Part shown: positions 26,347-34,435 of the stretch, piece after piece
How the letters are laid out: each line of letters starts with the position of its first letter
How positions within the stretch are numbered: position 1 is the stretch's first letter
Source of the DNA: Syntrophomonadaceae bacterium
GTDB taxonomy: Bacteria > Bacillota > Syntrophomonadia > Syntrophomonadales > Syntrophomonadaceae
DNA length: 64,000 bases
Direction: 5' to 3'
NCBI GenBank assembly: GCA_028706315.1
Contig: JAQWBP010000003.1
Span: 58,488 to 122,487 of the forward strand
Position numbers and translations under genes: made by a program
Notes under the pieces: generated by a model
The model's database searches: none
What the model was told of the DNA's origin: nothing
The model's input: the letters and a program-made list of their open reading frames with translations, nothing else

Positions 26347-26793
26347 ATGAAAGTAATTCTTCAACAGGATGTTAAAAAATTAGGAAAAGAAGGCGAAGTA
26401 AAAGAAGTTCAGGAGGGTTATGCCCGTAACTTCTTATTGCCTAAAGGATTAGCGATACAGGCTAACCAGGCCAATTTAAAAGAAAATCAGGAAAGAACTA
26501 CCAAGGCTGAGAAGAAAAAGGAAAAACAAAAAAAGTCAGCTGAGACTTTAAAGGGTAAGGTTGATGGGAAAACAGTGACTATTAAGGCCAAAACGGGTGG
26601 CGGGGACAAGCTTTTTGGAGCAGTTACAGCTAAAGAAATTGCTGAAGTATTGAAAAAACAGCTAGGTGTAGATGTAGATAAGAAAAAAATCGAAATAGGA
26701 GAACCTATTAAACATTTAGGTAAATACCCGGTAAAACTAAAAATTTACCCTTCAGTACAGGCAGAGGTTACAGTAATAGTCGCAGCAGAATAA
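26347..26793 (+). CDS. rplI: 50S ribosomal protein bL9
   Basis: This 148-residue protein has the bL9 signature [22 protein letters not shown] (in part) in its N-terminal domain, a long Lys/Glu-rich connecting helix (about 50-75) and the C-terminal RNA-binding domain. ATG follows AGGGGGATTAAC one base after yybS. Confidence 0.97.
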   Translation: MKVILQQDVKKLGKEGEVKEVQEGYARNFLLPKGLAIQANQANLKENQERTTKAEKKKEKQKKSAETLKGKVDGKTVTIKAKTGGGDKLFGAVTAKEIAEVLKKQLGVDVDKKKIEIGEPIKHLGKYPVKLKIYPSVQAEVTVIVAAE

Positions 26794-26809
26794 TTCTAGG
26801 AGGAAAAAG

Positions 26810-28711
26810 GTGGAACAGTATCTAGTAGATTGTGGCAAAGAGAAACGGTTTAATCATAGCAAGGAAAAAAGACTAAGCTGGCTCATAGACTCCATGTATA
26901 AAAACCTGACTAACCTTTATGGTGCCCAGGGTTTAATACTCAGGGCCAGTAAACTAGATGCGATAGATTTGATGAACTCATCTGATCTCATGGAGCGGCT
27001 CGTAGCACTAGAAAAGATATTGCGTGAAAATCCTGCCATAAAGGATTTACAGGGAAGGGAACCGGCAGAAGTTCTAAAGGAGTTAGAAGAACTTATGGCC
27101 GATACTTATGCGCGTAAGACGGTAGAAGAAGAGCTACAGCAGCGTATTCAGGAAAAAATGGATCAGAGACAAGATGAGTATTTCCGGCAGATCAAGAGGC
27201 AGGTAATAAAAGAACAGCAGTCCAGCACGGAAAATGCTGCAACCCTAAAAAAACTGGGACAATTAGAAATAATGGAAAGGACCAGTTTAAACCAGTCGGC
27301 ACTAGAAATTCTCAGGCCGTCTTGTCTGGAAGAAATAATTGGACAGGAACAGGCCCTAAAATCCTTAATATCGAAATTAAACACCCCGTACCCGCAGCAT
27401 ATATTATTATATGGTCCGCCCGGGGTGGGTAAGACTACCTGCGCACGCCTGGCCTTAGAACTAATCAAAGGCAAAAAAGAAAGCTCATTTAAGGAAAGCG
27501 CGCCTTTTATTGAAGTTGATGGTACTACCCTGCGCTGGGACCCGCGAGAATCTACTAACCCTCTCTTAGGATCGGTACACGACCCTATCTATCAGGGAGC
27601 GAAACGGGAGCTGGCTGATGAAGGGATACCTGAACCTAAAATGGGGTTAGTATCAGAGGCTCACGGAGGAATCTTATTCATTGATGAAATAGGAGAAATG
27701 GACCTGCTATTGCAGAATAAACTGCTCAAGGTTATGGAAGATAAACGAGTATTCTTCGAATCATCTTACTATGATCCCCATGATGAAAAGATACCCCAGT
27801 ACATAAAACATATGTTTAACCAGGGAGTTCCGGCCGACTTTGTCCTGATAGGAGCAACTACCAGGAGAAGGGAAGACATTAGTCCAGCTTTCAGGTCACG
27901 TTGTATGGAGATCTTTTTTGAGCCGCTTACGGCGGATCATATTAAACAAATCGTAGCTAATTCTTCCCGCAAACTCGGAATAGACATAGAAAAAGAGACC
28001 GGTGAAATTATTAGTAGGTATACAGCTGACGGCAGAGGGGCAAATAAGATTCTGGTAGATGCCTATGCTATTGCCTTAAACCAGAATAACACCAGGCCAG
28101 TTAAAGTCAGCAGTGACCATATCTATGCAGCAATTCATAATAGCCGCATAACTCCGCATATATTTGGTCAGGCTTCTGCCGATAAGGAAATAGGGAAAAT
28201 ATTTGGGGTAGGAGCCGCAGGATACCTGGGTACAATATTAGAACTCGAGGCGATAGCATTCTCGGCCGAAACAGGGGCGCAGGGCAAAATTCGCTTTAAC
28301 GATACAGCTGGATCTATGGTTAGAGATTCAGTTTTTAACGCAGCTTCGGTACTTAGAAAAGAAAGCGGCAAAAATCTTTATGATTATGATCTACATGTAA
28401 ATATAATTGGCGGTGGCTGTGTGGATGGACCGTCTGCCGGGGCAGCTATATATCTGGCCATATTTAGCGCTATAGAACAAAAACTTGTACGTCAGGATGT
28501 AGCCATTACCGGAGAATTGTCGATTCAGGGAAAAGTAAAGCCTGTTGGAGCCTTACATGAAAAAATTTATGGTGCTAAACAGGCAGGTATAAAAGAATTC
28601 CTGATTCCTGCGGAAAACTTAAAAGATATACCCCAGGGAATAGCAGGAATTGATATTATTCCAATTCAATACATAAACGAAGCTTACAGTCATGTATTTG
28701 TGAATGACTAA
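26810..28711 (+). CDS. lonC: LonC-type ATP-dependent protease
   Basis: This 633-residue protein lacks the long N-terminal Lon domain and instead has a helical/coiled-coil region (about 1-170). An AAA+ module follows, with Walker A GPPGVGKTT, Walker B GGILFIDEIGEMD and an arginine finger region AFRSRCMEIFF. The C-terminal Lon protease domain has the catalytic serine in GPSAGAA (S542) and the partner lysine in HEKIYGAKQAG. This matches LonC, the third Lon type, often located between rplI and dnaB. Here dnaB is not seen and purA follows after 394 bases. GTG start after TAGGAGG. Confidence 0.9.
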   Translation: MEQYLVDCGKEKRFNHSKEKRLSWLIDSMYKNLTNLYGAQGLILRASKLDAIDLMNSSDLMERLVALEKILRENPAIKDLQGREPAEVLKELEELMADTYARKTVEEELQQRIQEKMDQRQDEYFRQIKRQVIKEQQSSTENAATLKKLGQLEIMERTSLNQSALEILRPSCLEEIIGQEQALKSLISKLNTPYPQHILLYGPPGVGKTTCARLALELIKGKKESSFKESAPFIEVDGTTLRWDPRESTNPLLGSVHDPIYQGAKRELADEGIPEPKMGLVSEAHGGILFIDEIGEMDLLLQNKLLKVMEDKRVFFESSYYDPHDEKIPQYIKHMFNQGVPADFVLIGATTRRREDISPAFRSRCMEIFFEPLTADHIKQIVANSSRKLGIDIEKETGEIISRYTADGRGANKILVDAYAIALNQNNTRPVKVSSDHIYAAIHNSRITPHIFGQASADKEIGKIFGVGAAGYLGTILELEAIAFSAETGAQGKIRFNDTAGSMVRDSVFNAASVLRKESGKNLYDYDLHVNIIGGGCVDGPSAGAAIYLAIFSAIEQKLVRQDVAITGELSIQGKVKPVGALHEKIYGAKQAGIKEFLIPAENLKDIPQGIAGIDIIPIQYINEAYSHVFVND

Positions 28712-28717
28712 GAATTA

Positions 28718-28750
28718 ATTCCACTGCAAAAAAGTTATCCGGCGTTAGAG
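28718..28750. repeat. Short end-fragment of the dispersed repeat family
   Basis: TTCCACTGCAAAAAAGTTAT (28720-28739) and the following CCGGCGTTAG match the outer end of the repeat family seen at 405-430, 5050-5075 and 53565. The rest of the element is missing. Confidence 0.6.
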
Positions 28751-28798
28751 TGCGGGACATCTTACCCGGAGAAACAACTCGATAATTAATATGTAAAG

Positions 28799-28832
28799 AC
28801 GCTGGCCGTAACTGCTATAGGCCAGCGTATTT
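28799..28832 (+). terminator. Probable terminator after lonC
   Basis: A 9-bp perfect stem, ACGCTGGCC / GGCCAGCGT, with a 12-nt loop is followed by ATTTATG. The T-run is short. Confidence 0.7.
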
Positions 28833-28999
28833 ATGTAAGCCCTTATATAAAAATTATTCCTCTTTAAAAACTCTTTTCCTACCTGAGTATGTAAATATCC
28901 ACTACATAAGTAAAACAAAATTAATTCACTAAATGGATTTTAAACACATGAATTACAAACACTAAAATAGCCAGGCCAGCTCGCTATTTAATTCTTAAA

Positions 29000-29046
29000 G
29001 CACTGGAATAGACTATATTGACACTATCCAGTGCGTTTGCTAATAT
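29000..29046 (+). promoter_or_regulatory. purA promoter overlapped by an inverted repeat
   Basis: TTGACA (29018-29023), a 17-base spacer and TAATAT (29041-29046) form a good sigma-A promoter 60 bases before purA. An inverted repeat, GCACTGG-A-ATAG (29000-29011) and CTAT-CCAGTGC (29024-29034), brackets the -35 box and could be an operator. The preceding stretch 28833-28999 holds nothing that I can recognise. Confidence 0.6.
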
Positions 29047-29105
29047 TATTCTGCTAGTTTGGTGCAAAATTCCAGACCAGGAATTAATAATCAGGGGGTG
29101 AGTCC

Positions 29106-30386
29106 GTGTCAGCTATAGTATTAGTAGGTGCCCAGTGGGGAGATGAAGGGAAAGGCAAGATAACTGATTATCTTTCTGCCCGGGCCGATTGTGTAGTTAG
29201 ATATCAAGGAGGCAGTAATGCCGGACATACTGTAGCAGTACATAATGAAAAGTTTATGCTGCATCTGATACCGTCCGGTATATTATACCCCGAGACCCTT
29301 TGCATAGTAGGAAATGGTGTAGTTGTAGATATGGAAAAAGTCCTGGCGGAACTGCAAGGTTTGCAGCAGAGAGGGATAGACACTAGCAATCTGCGCATAA
29401 GCCTTAGAGCGCCAGTAGTTATGCCTTACCATAAGAAAATAGATGCTCTGGAAGACCGGAGCAGTAACATAGGAACAACAAAAAAAGGCATAGGGCCAAC
29501 TTATGCAGATAAAATCAACCGTATAGGATTTCGCTTTTGTGATCTGGTTGGTGATCGAGAGTACTTTGCTACCAGACTTAAAACTATGGTTGAATATAAG
29601 AACCGCATTATCCAGGAGATATACCATGAAGAAGGCTTTGACTATAAAGAATTAATGGATCAGTTGCTAAGCCAGGCCGATCAACTAAAAAAATACCTGG
29701 CAGATACATCTTATCTAGTTTATTCAGCCATAAGGGATGGAAAAAGAGTAATTTTTGAAGGTGCACAGGGGACCCTGCTCGACATTGATCACGGAACTTA
29801 TCCCTATGTAACATCCTCCCATCCTACTGCTGGGGGCGCATGTGTCGGCGCCGGTATAGGACCTACCTATATAAACCGGGTACTAGGTATCGCCAAGGCT
29901 TATACCACCAGAGTGGGCGAAGGCCCTTTCCCCACGGAACTCTTTGATGAAACTGGTCAGCAACTCCTGAAAAGAGGAGCCGAATTTGGGGTGACTACTG
30001 GCAGGCAAAGGCGTTGCGGTTGGCTTGATACCGTAATACTGCGCTATGCAGAACGTATAAATGGGCTAACAGATATAGCTATAACGAAACTAGATGTTCT
30101 CGATACTTTTAAAACCATTAAAGTTTGTGTAGCCTATCGCTATAAAGGGACCTTAATTCATGAGTTCCCCGAAGACATTAAAATCCTGAAAGAATGCGAA
30201 CCCGAGTATATAGAACTGCCAGGGTGGCAGGAGGATATTACCGGCATTACCCGGTACGAAGATCTGCCCCTTAAAGCTAGAGCATATCTGGCTAAAATCG
30301 AAGAAATTACCGGGGTTAAGCAGTCAATAATCGCAGTAGGACCAAAAAGGAGCCAGACTATTGTACGCGATTTAATGTATATGTAG
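29106..30386 (+). CDS. purA: Adenylosuccinate synthetase
   Basis: This 426-residue protein has the P-loop GAQWGDEGKGK near its start, the catalytic sequence QGGSNAGHTV, GTTKKGIGPTYADK and TTGRQRRCGWLD. It makes adenylosuccinate from IMP, aspartate and GTP. GTG start after AGGGGGTGAG. Full length with no defects seen. Confidence 0.97.
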   Translation: MSAIVLVGAQWGDEGKGKITDYLSARADCVVRYQGGSNAGHTVAVHNEKFMLHLIPSGILYPETLCIVGNGVVVDMEKVLAELQGLQQRGIDTSNLRISLRAPVVMPYHKKIDALEDRSSNIGTTKKGIGPTYADKINRIGFRFCDLVGDREYFATRLKTMVEYKNRIIQEIYHEEGFDYKELMDQLLSQADQLKKYLADTSYLVYSAIRDGKRVIFEGAQGTLLDIDHGTYPYVTSSHPTAGGACVGAGIGPTYINRVLGIAKAYTTRVGEGPFPTELFDETGQQLLKRGAEFGVTTGRQRRCGWLDTVILRYAERINGLTDIAITKLDVLDTFKTIKVCVAYRYKGTLIHEFPEDIKILKECEPEYIELPGWQEDITGITRYEDLPLKARAYLAKIEEITGVKQSIIAVGPKRSQTIVRDLMYM

Positions 30387-30387
30387 T

Positions 30388-30416
30388 TTGAATATACCAG
30401 GCATAAGTGCTAAAAT
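30388..30416 (+). promoter_or_regulatory. Promoter of tRNA-Val
   Basis: TTGAAT (30388-30393), a 17-base spacer and TAAAAT (30411-30416), 13 bases before the tRNA. Confidence 0.6.
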
Positions 30417-30429
30417 TTAGATAAATAAT

Positions 30430-30504
30430 GGGCGCATAACTCAGCGGGAGAGTGCCACCTTCACACGGTGGAAGTCGAGGGTTCGAAACCCCCTGCGCCC
30501 ACCA
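30430..30504 (+). tRNA. tRNA-Val (anticodon CAC)
   Basis: The acceptor stem GGGCGCA / TGCGCCC, anticodon stem CCACC / GGTGG around loop TTCACAC (anticodon CAC), T-loop TTCGAAA and encoded CCA are all present. It marks the left edge of the accessory island. Confidence 0.95.
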
Positions 30505-30517
30505 TAGGAAGATAGTA

Positions 30518-30548
30518 ATACCGGTAGTTTTAAGCTACCGGTATTTTT
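30518..30548 (+). terminator. Terminator after tRNA-Val
   Basis: A 10-bp perfect stem, ATACCGGTAG / CTACCGGTAT, with a 7-nt loop is followed by TTTTG. Confidence 0.9.
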
Positions 30549-30724
30549 GCGTCCAAAGTGGTTTTTATCGCTTGTCCATAAATTTGCTCATCTTCGCTAT
30601 TCGCCAATTAATTTCAGCTAGACTTCTCAGATAAGAAATACTAGAATTGTTTATAATTAATAATTATCGTGGCTATAATTATAAGCATAAACGCCAGGCA
30701 TACCCGATGTTTTATATCATCAAA

Positions 30725-30768
30725 TTAGTAGAAAATTAGTAGAAAGTTAGTAAAAAATTAGTCTTAAA
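30725..30768 (+). repeat. Four 11-bp direct repeats (TTAGTAGAAAA type) upstream of the Fic gene
   Basis: TTAGT begins at 30725, 30736, 30747 and 30758, an exact 11-base period; the units read TTAGTAGAAAA, TTAGTAGAAAG, TTAGTAAAAAA and TTAGTCTTAAA. The array ends at the AGGAGGTG ribosome site of the Fic gene, so it may be an operator or lie in the 5' leader. Confidence 0.75.
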
Positions 30769-30781
30769 AGGAGGTGTAAAT

Positions 30782-32023
30782 ATGGACATCGATATGATTA
30801 AGTACATTAAGGAGTTTACTGACGAAAGATACCTAAACAAAAAAGAAGTTATGTATCGTTTGCCTGCCCCTCTAACGATCAATGATTTTTGGCCAACTTT
30901 ACTTGAACATAGGAAACAGAAAAGTATTGAGACCATTTTTGAAGATCAGCGCGACCGACATTTCTGGTTTGTGTTAACCGAAGAAATAAGGAAACGGTTG
31001 GAGTTGATAGAAAACGAGGCAACCAAAAACACTTTCTCCTTTGTTGATAAGCAAACTCAACATGAGGCGATACTTAATGCTTTGATTGATGAGGCATTTT
31101 TTTCGAGCGTAATCGAGGGTGCTTTTTCGACCAAGAAAAAAACAGCTGAAATGATTAACAAAAAGCTCAAACCTAAAGATAAAAGTGAACAAATGATTTT
31201 GAATAATTATTTTGCCTTAGAATACATACTTGAAAATCTGTCTGCTCCAATTGATGAATATATGATTTTGAAAATCTATAATATTGTAACGGAAAACACG
31301 CTGGCCCCCGATGATATCGTAGAAAAATACCGTAACGATTACGTTTATGTAATGAATAACATGGGTGATCGGGTTATTTATCAACCTCCCCATCATTCTC
31401 AAGTACAAAATCTAATAAATGAACTCGTTGCTTTCATAAATACTGATGATGGGCAACATCCAATTATTAAAGCTTGTATAATTCATTTTTATTTTGTCTA
31501 TATTCATCCGTTCTTTGACGGCAACGGTAGAACTGCAAGGGCTATCTCCTATATGTACCTTTTGAAAAATGGATATAACTTCTTTAAATTTTTCTCTATA
31601 TCCAGCGTGATCAATTCGGAAAAGCAAAAATATTATAAAGCCCTTAAAGACACAGAAGACTATGAAGCTGATTTAACTTACTTTATTGACTTCTATTCAA
31701 GGATGATATTGAATTCTATTGCCAGAATCGAAGAAAAATTTGCAAAGGAATTTCACAAGAAAGTAATACAGGTCTTTCTCGACAGGCAAAATATTGCCTT
31801 GACTAAACGTCAGAGAAAATTTATAGAGTTTAGCATTAGATCCAATAAACATATTATTTCTATTGAAGAATATCAGAAGAAATTCAAGGTGTCCTATGAA
31901 ACAGCTCGTACAGATCTTAACCATTTAACAGAATATGGTTTGCTTAAAAAAAGCAAACAAGGGAAAAAATATATTTATCGTTTGGCTGATTACAACGAAA
32001 TTTCGGCAATGCTTGAGGAATAA
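30782..32023 (+). CDS. Fic family protein (class II, N-terminal inhibitory motif)
   Basis: This 413-residue protein has the Fic active-site motif HPFFDGNGRTAR (H242 onward), which in most members transfers AMP from ATP to a target hydroxyl. The inhibitory motif S108-x3-E112-G113 lies upstream in the chain, making it a class II, self-inhibited enzyme. The C-terminus (about 340-410) looks like a winged helix (YQKKFKVSYETARTDLNHL), as is common for Fic proteins that bind DNA or act in regulation. The gene is AT-rich compared with its neighbours and lies alone in a tRNA-flanked island, pointing to horizontal gain. The target is unknown. ATG after AAAAGGAGGTG. Confidence 0.9.
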   Translation: MDIDMIKYIKEFTDERYLNKKEVMYRLPAPLTINDFWPTLLEHRKQKSIETIFEDQRDRHFWFVLTEEIRKRLELIENEATKNTFSFVDKQTQHEAILNALIDEAFFSSVIEGAFSTKKKTAEMINKKLKPKDKSEQMILNNYFALEYILENLSAPIDEYMILKIYNIVTENTLAPDDIVEKYRNDYVYVMNNMGDRVIYQPPHHSQVQNLINELVAFINTDDGQHPIIKACIIHFYFVYIHPFFDGNGRTARAISYMYLLKNGYNFFKFFSISSVINSEKQKYYKALKDTEDYEADLTYFIDFYSRMILNSIARIEEKFAKEFHKKVIQVFLDRQNIALTKRQRKFIEFSIRSNKHIISIEEYQKKFKVSYETARTDLNHLTEYGLLKKSKQGKKYIYRLADYNEISAMLEE

Positions 32024-32031
32024 CCTTACGT

Positions 32032-32058
32032 AAGCGGGGGTCTAAACTCCGCTTTTTT
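32032..32058 (+). terminator. Terminator of the Fic gene
   Basis: AAGCGG / CCGCTT with an 11-nt loop is followed by TTTT, eight bases after the Fic stop. Confidence 0.75.
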
Positions 32059-32214
32059 GGGTCTCCTTCTGTCGTTCAGCAAACTCTTCCGCTGTCACCT
32101 CCCAACAGCAATCTACTGTCTTCCATTTATGCCTAATTGTCGTTCAACTTGCGATTTATTAAGGCCTCGTTTCTTAAGTTGTTGAATATCTTAATACACT
32201 GGCCATCCCTTCAT
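32056..32214 (-). pseudogene. Degenerate 5' fragment of an IS21-family transposase (istA)
   Basis: Read on the minus strand from a possible ATG at 32214, the two pieces DIQQLKKRGLNKSQVERQLGIN and KTVDCCWEVTAEEFAERQKETQK (given in part: QLKKRGLNKSQVERQLGIN) fit the N-terminal helix-turn-helix of IstA. The frame is interrupted by a TAA near the start and a +1 shift between the pieces. Only about 50 residues remain of a protein normally about 400-500 long. It is therefore a dead relic of an IS21-type element. It was too broken to appear as an open frame. Confidence 0.65.
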
Positions 32215-32293
32215 TTATTCCACCTCACCTAGGAACGATGAATTCCTACTGCATAAAGTCTAGCCTTCACGGGGCTATATAGCCTATACCCGT

Positions 32294-32431
32294 ATGAAAG
32301 AGAAATTCAAAAATCAGTATAATAATCTTATAAGAGAAAAAGAACGTGTATTAGATATGATGAATAATATAGAAATAGTAAATGGATTTAATGAAACCGG
32401 TATAGATGCTTATCAAGAAAGCCTGATATAG
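32294..32431 (+). CDS. Possible 45-residue peptide, function unknown
   Basis: The frame from ATG 32294 encodes 45 residues beginning MKEKFKNQYNNLIREKERVL, predicted helical, and ending ETGIDAYQESLI. No clear ribosome site precedes it, so it could be a fragment of a lost gene or spurious. It lies between the IS21 relic and the toxin-antitoxin operator. Confidence 0.3.
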   Translation: MKEKFKNQYNNLIREKERVLDMMNNIEIVNGFNETGIDAYQESLI

Positions 32432-32464
32432 GCGCTGTTATAGCGTTAAAATTGGAAAAAATTT

Positions 32465-32504
32465 TGTAATCAATTGATTACATATAAATAGATGTGGCAT
32501 AATA
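32465..32504 (+). promoter_or_regulatory. Promoter and palindromic operator of the toxin-antitoxin operon
   Basis: An 18-bp perfect palindrome, TGTAATCAATTGATTACA (32465-32482), overlaps the -35 hexamer TTGATT (32474-32479). An 18-base spacer leads to CATAAT (32498-32503). Such overlap is what is expected for autorepression by the antitoxin's helix-turn-helix domain. Confidence 0.7.
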
Positions 32505-32536
32505 TTATTGTAAAGAATATGTGGGAGAATATAAAT

Positions 32537-32893
32537 ATGACAGTATCTTCACAGGATGAGGTGGTTTTTTACTTAGCTAAAGTAAAGCGGTTACTGGCTG
32601 ATAATAAATATGACTTTGTTCCTCGTAAGGTGAACCTTGAAGCACTAGCCGAGCTGGGATGGGCTCTAGATTACTTTTTTAAAGATTATCTGATGCAACT
32701 AACTTTGCTTAATTACGTTAATGGTCCAGAAACTGATAGGGACGATTATGATGAAGATGTGTGGGTGTTTGGGGATGACATAGAAACGGATCAGTATTAC
32801 ATAAAGATAAAAATACGAACCCATGTTAAGCAGGAAGTGGTTTGTATTTCCTTCCACAAAGCCAAATTTCCTTTGAATTTTCCGTGGAAATAG
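32537..32893 (+). CDS. Putative MqsR-like toxin
   Basis: This 118-residue protein has FYLAKVKRLLADNKY, a stretch with WALDYFFKDYLMQLTLLNYV, and a C-terminal YYIKIKIRTHVKQEVVCISFHKAK strand pattern (in pieces: YYIKIKI, VVCISFHKA). This resembles MqsR-family mRNA interferases (the Y-K...VISFK end is typical). The assignment is moderate because similarity is in pattern only. The ATG at 32537 follows GGGAGA; an upstream ATG at 32492 lies in the -10 region and cannot be the start. The antitoxin gene follows after 12 bases. Confidence 0.6.
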   Translation: MTVSSQDEVVFYLAKVKRLLADNKYDFVPRKVNLEALAELGWALDYFFKDYLMQLTLLNYVNGPETDRDDYDEDVWVFGDDIETDQYYIKIKIRTHVKQEVVCISFHKAKFPLNFPWK

Positions 32894-32905
32894 GAGGTTT
32901 TAACG

Positions 32906-33898
32906 ATGAGAGAGGTATATTGTCCGGTTTGTCAAACCATTACCATGGCAGAATCTGTTACAAAAAAGGAAATCTATATGGTACGAGGGGCAGACATTAC
33001 GATTGATGCAACTGTATTAACATGTAAGACTTGCCAAACAGATATATTTGATCCGGATATTGATGCAGCTAATTTAGCACAAGCTTATCAAATATACTGT
33101 GCAAAGAACGAAGTAATATCAGCCGAGGATATAAAGGGTTTAAGAGACCGGTATGCGATGAGTCAACGTACATTGGCTAAGTTACTAAACTGGAGCCCTG
33201 CTACGATATATCGTTATGAAAAAGGCAATATCCCGACCCCGGCACACAACGACTGCTTAAAACGGCTTTTTGATCCTATGGAATTCGATAAACTCGTACA
33301 ATCTAAAGAATATGTTCTCACAGAGAATGAAAAGCAAAACTTATTAATGGGCAATCGGGAATCTTGTAATAGTACCGAAAAGTACATTGAAAGAGTTTTA
33401 CTGGAATTACCCCCCTGTGAAGAAAACGGCTATAAAAGACTAGACCTGAAGAAACTTATTAATATGATGACTTTTTTCACTCAAAAAGGAATATCCAAAA
33501 CCGTATTAATGAAACATCTGTGGCTAGCGGATTTTACCCATTATAAAGAATATGGAACACCAATAAGCGGCGCGGTATATGCTGCATTGCCTAACGGCCC
33601 GGCTTTGGATAACTGGTATCTAATTTTACAGCTTGCAGTAAATGAACAAATGATTAGCTTAGAGCCAATTTACTATAATGAAGTAGAAGGTGAGCTGGTT
33701 AAAGCGAATAAATCCTACCAACCAGAGATTTTCACAACGTCTGAGATGGATACGCTGGAAAAAGTAGCAAAAAAACTAAACGGGAAAACAGCCAGACAGC
33801 TTTCAAATTTGTCGCATGATGAAGATGCCTATAAGTTAACTCAAAAAAACAAGTTAATTTCCTATGAGCACGCATTTTCGCTGCAAATGGCACCATAA
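32906..33898 (+). CDS. MqsA-like antitoxin with Panacea (SocA-type, DUF4065) domain
   Basis: This 330-residue protein has three parts. A YgiT/MqsA-type zinc finger has C6/C9 and C40/C43 (two C-x-x-C knuckles). An XRE-like helix-turn-helix follows (about 75-105, SQRTLAKLLNWSPATIYRYEKG, in part). The C-terminal region (about 160-330, KLINMMTFFTQKGISKT...LWLADF...GTPISGAVYAALPNGP) matches the DUF4065/Panacea domain. Panacea domains are antitoxin modules known to pair with many different toxins. The upstream palindrome is the likely binding site. Full-length and intact. Confidence 0.8.
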   Translation: MREVYCPVCQTITMAESVTKKEIYMVRGADITIDATVLTCKTCQTDIFDPDIDAANLAQAYQIYCAKNEVISAEDIKGLRDRYAMSQRTLAKLLNWSPATIYRYEKGNIPTPAHNDCLKRLFDPMEFDKLVQSKEYVLTENEKQNLLMGNRESCNSTEKYIERVLLELPPCEENGYKRLDLKKLINMMTFFTQKGISKTVLMKHLWLADFTHYKEYGTPISGAVYAALPNGPALDNWYLILQLAVNEQMISLEPIYYNEVEGELVKANKSYQPEIFTTSEMDTLEKVAKKLNGKTARQLSNLSHDEDAYKLTQKNKLISYEHAFSLQMAP

Positions 33899-34023
33899 AA
33901 AGCGAAACATATAAACGTGGATTGTGAATGGGAGTTAGAACTGTGATTTTGCAATTCGAATTTCATGTTGATTCGCTTGCATTTTTGCGCCTTATTTGTT
34001 ACTATTATGCTGCAGTTAATTGC

Positions 34024-34099
34024 GGAGCCGTGGTGTAGCGGTTAACATGCCGGCCTGTCACGCCGGAGATCGTGGGTTCAAATCCCATCGGCTTCGCCA
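34024..34099 (+). tRNA. tRNA-Asp (anticodon GTC)
   Basis: The acceptor stem is GGAGCCG / CGGCTTC, the anticodon stem CCGGC / GCCGG encloses loop CTGTCAC (anticodon GTC), and CCA is encoded. It bounds the accessory island on the right. Confidence 0.95.
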
Positions 34100-34132
34100 T
34101 TTTTATTTTCTGGATTTTAGGTAAGGTGTAGT

Positions 34133-34160
34133 TTGACTAATCGCAGTAAAATATTATAAA
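34133..34160 (+). promoter_or_regulatory. Promoter of tRNA-Gly
   Basis: TTGACT (34133-34138), a 16-base spacer and TATAAA (34155-34160), 13 bases before the tRNA. Confidence 0.6.
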
Positions 34161-34173
34161 ATATTTATATTAA

Positions 34174-34248
34174 GCGGGAGTAGCTCAGTGGTAGAGCACC
34201 GGCTTCCCAAGCCGGGTGTCGCGGGTTCGACCCCCGTTTCCCGCTCCA
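34174..34248 (+). tRNA. tRNA-Gly (anticodon CCC)
   Basis: The acceptor stem is GCGGGAG / TTCCCGC, the anticodon stem CCGGC / GCCGG encloses loop TTCCCAA (anticodon CCC), the discriminator is T, and CCA is encoded. Confidence 0.95.
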
Positions 34249-34340
34249 TTAATTGTTTACGAAAGTAAACATCTGTGTGCCCTAGGGGTGCTCCATTAAT
34301 TGTTCACGAACGTGAACATCAGTTGTGCCCTGGAGGGCTA
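34243..34340. repeat. Tandem 47-bp repeat beginning with the tRNA-Gly 3' end
   Basis: Two units start at 34243 and 34290 with GCTCCATTAATTGTT, the first six bases being the tRNA 3' end including CCA. Each holds a 7-bp hairpin: TGTTTAC-GAAA-GTAAACA (34254-34271) and TGTTCAC-GAAC-GTGAACA (34301-34318). A compensatory T-A to C-G change keeps the stem. The tail GTTGTGCCCTGGAGGG belongs to the MITE-like family. The rest of the gap to 34435 shows no gene. Confidence 0.7.
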
Positions 34341-34435
34341 TTGATTGTGGATGTTATTATTTACTAGTCAAATTAGCAACTTACATTACATATCTATTAA
34401 TACGGTAATTATTTTTCGGGAAGGAGATCAGGTTT

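Noticed and set aside
30452-30634. Open frame of 60 codons
   Set aside because: It is read from within tRNA-Val through its terminator.
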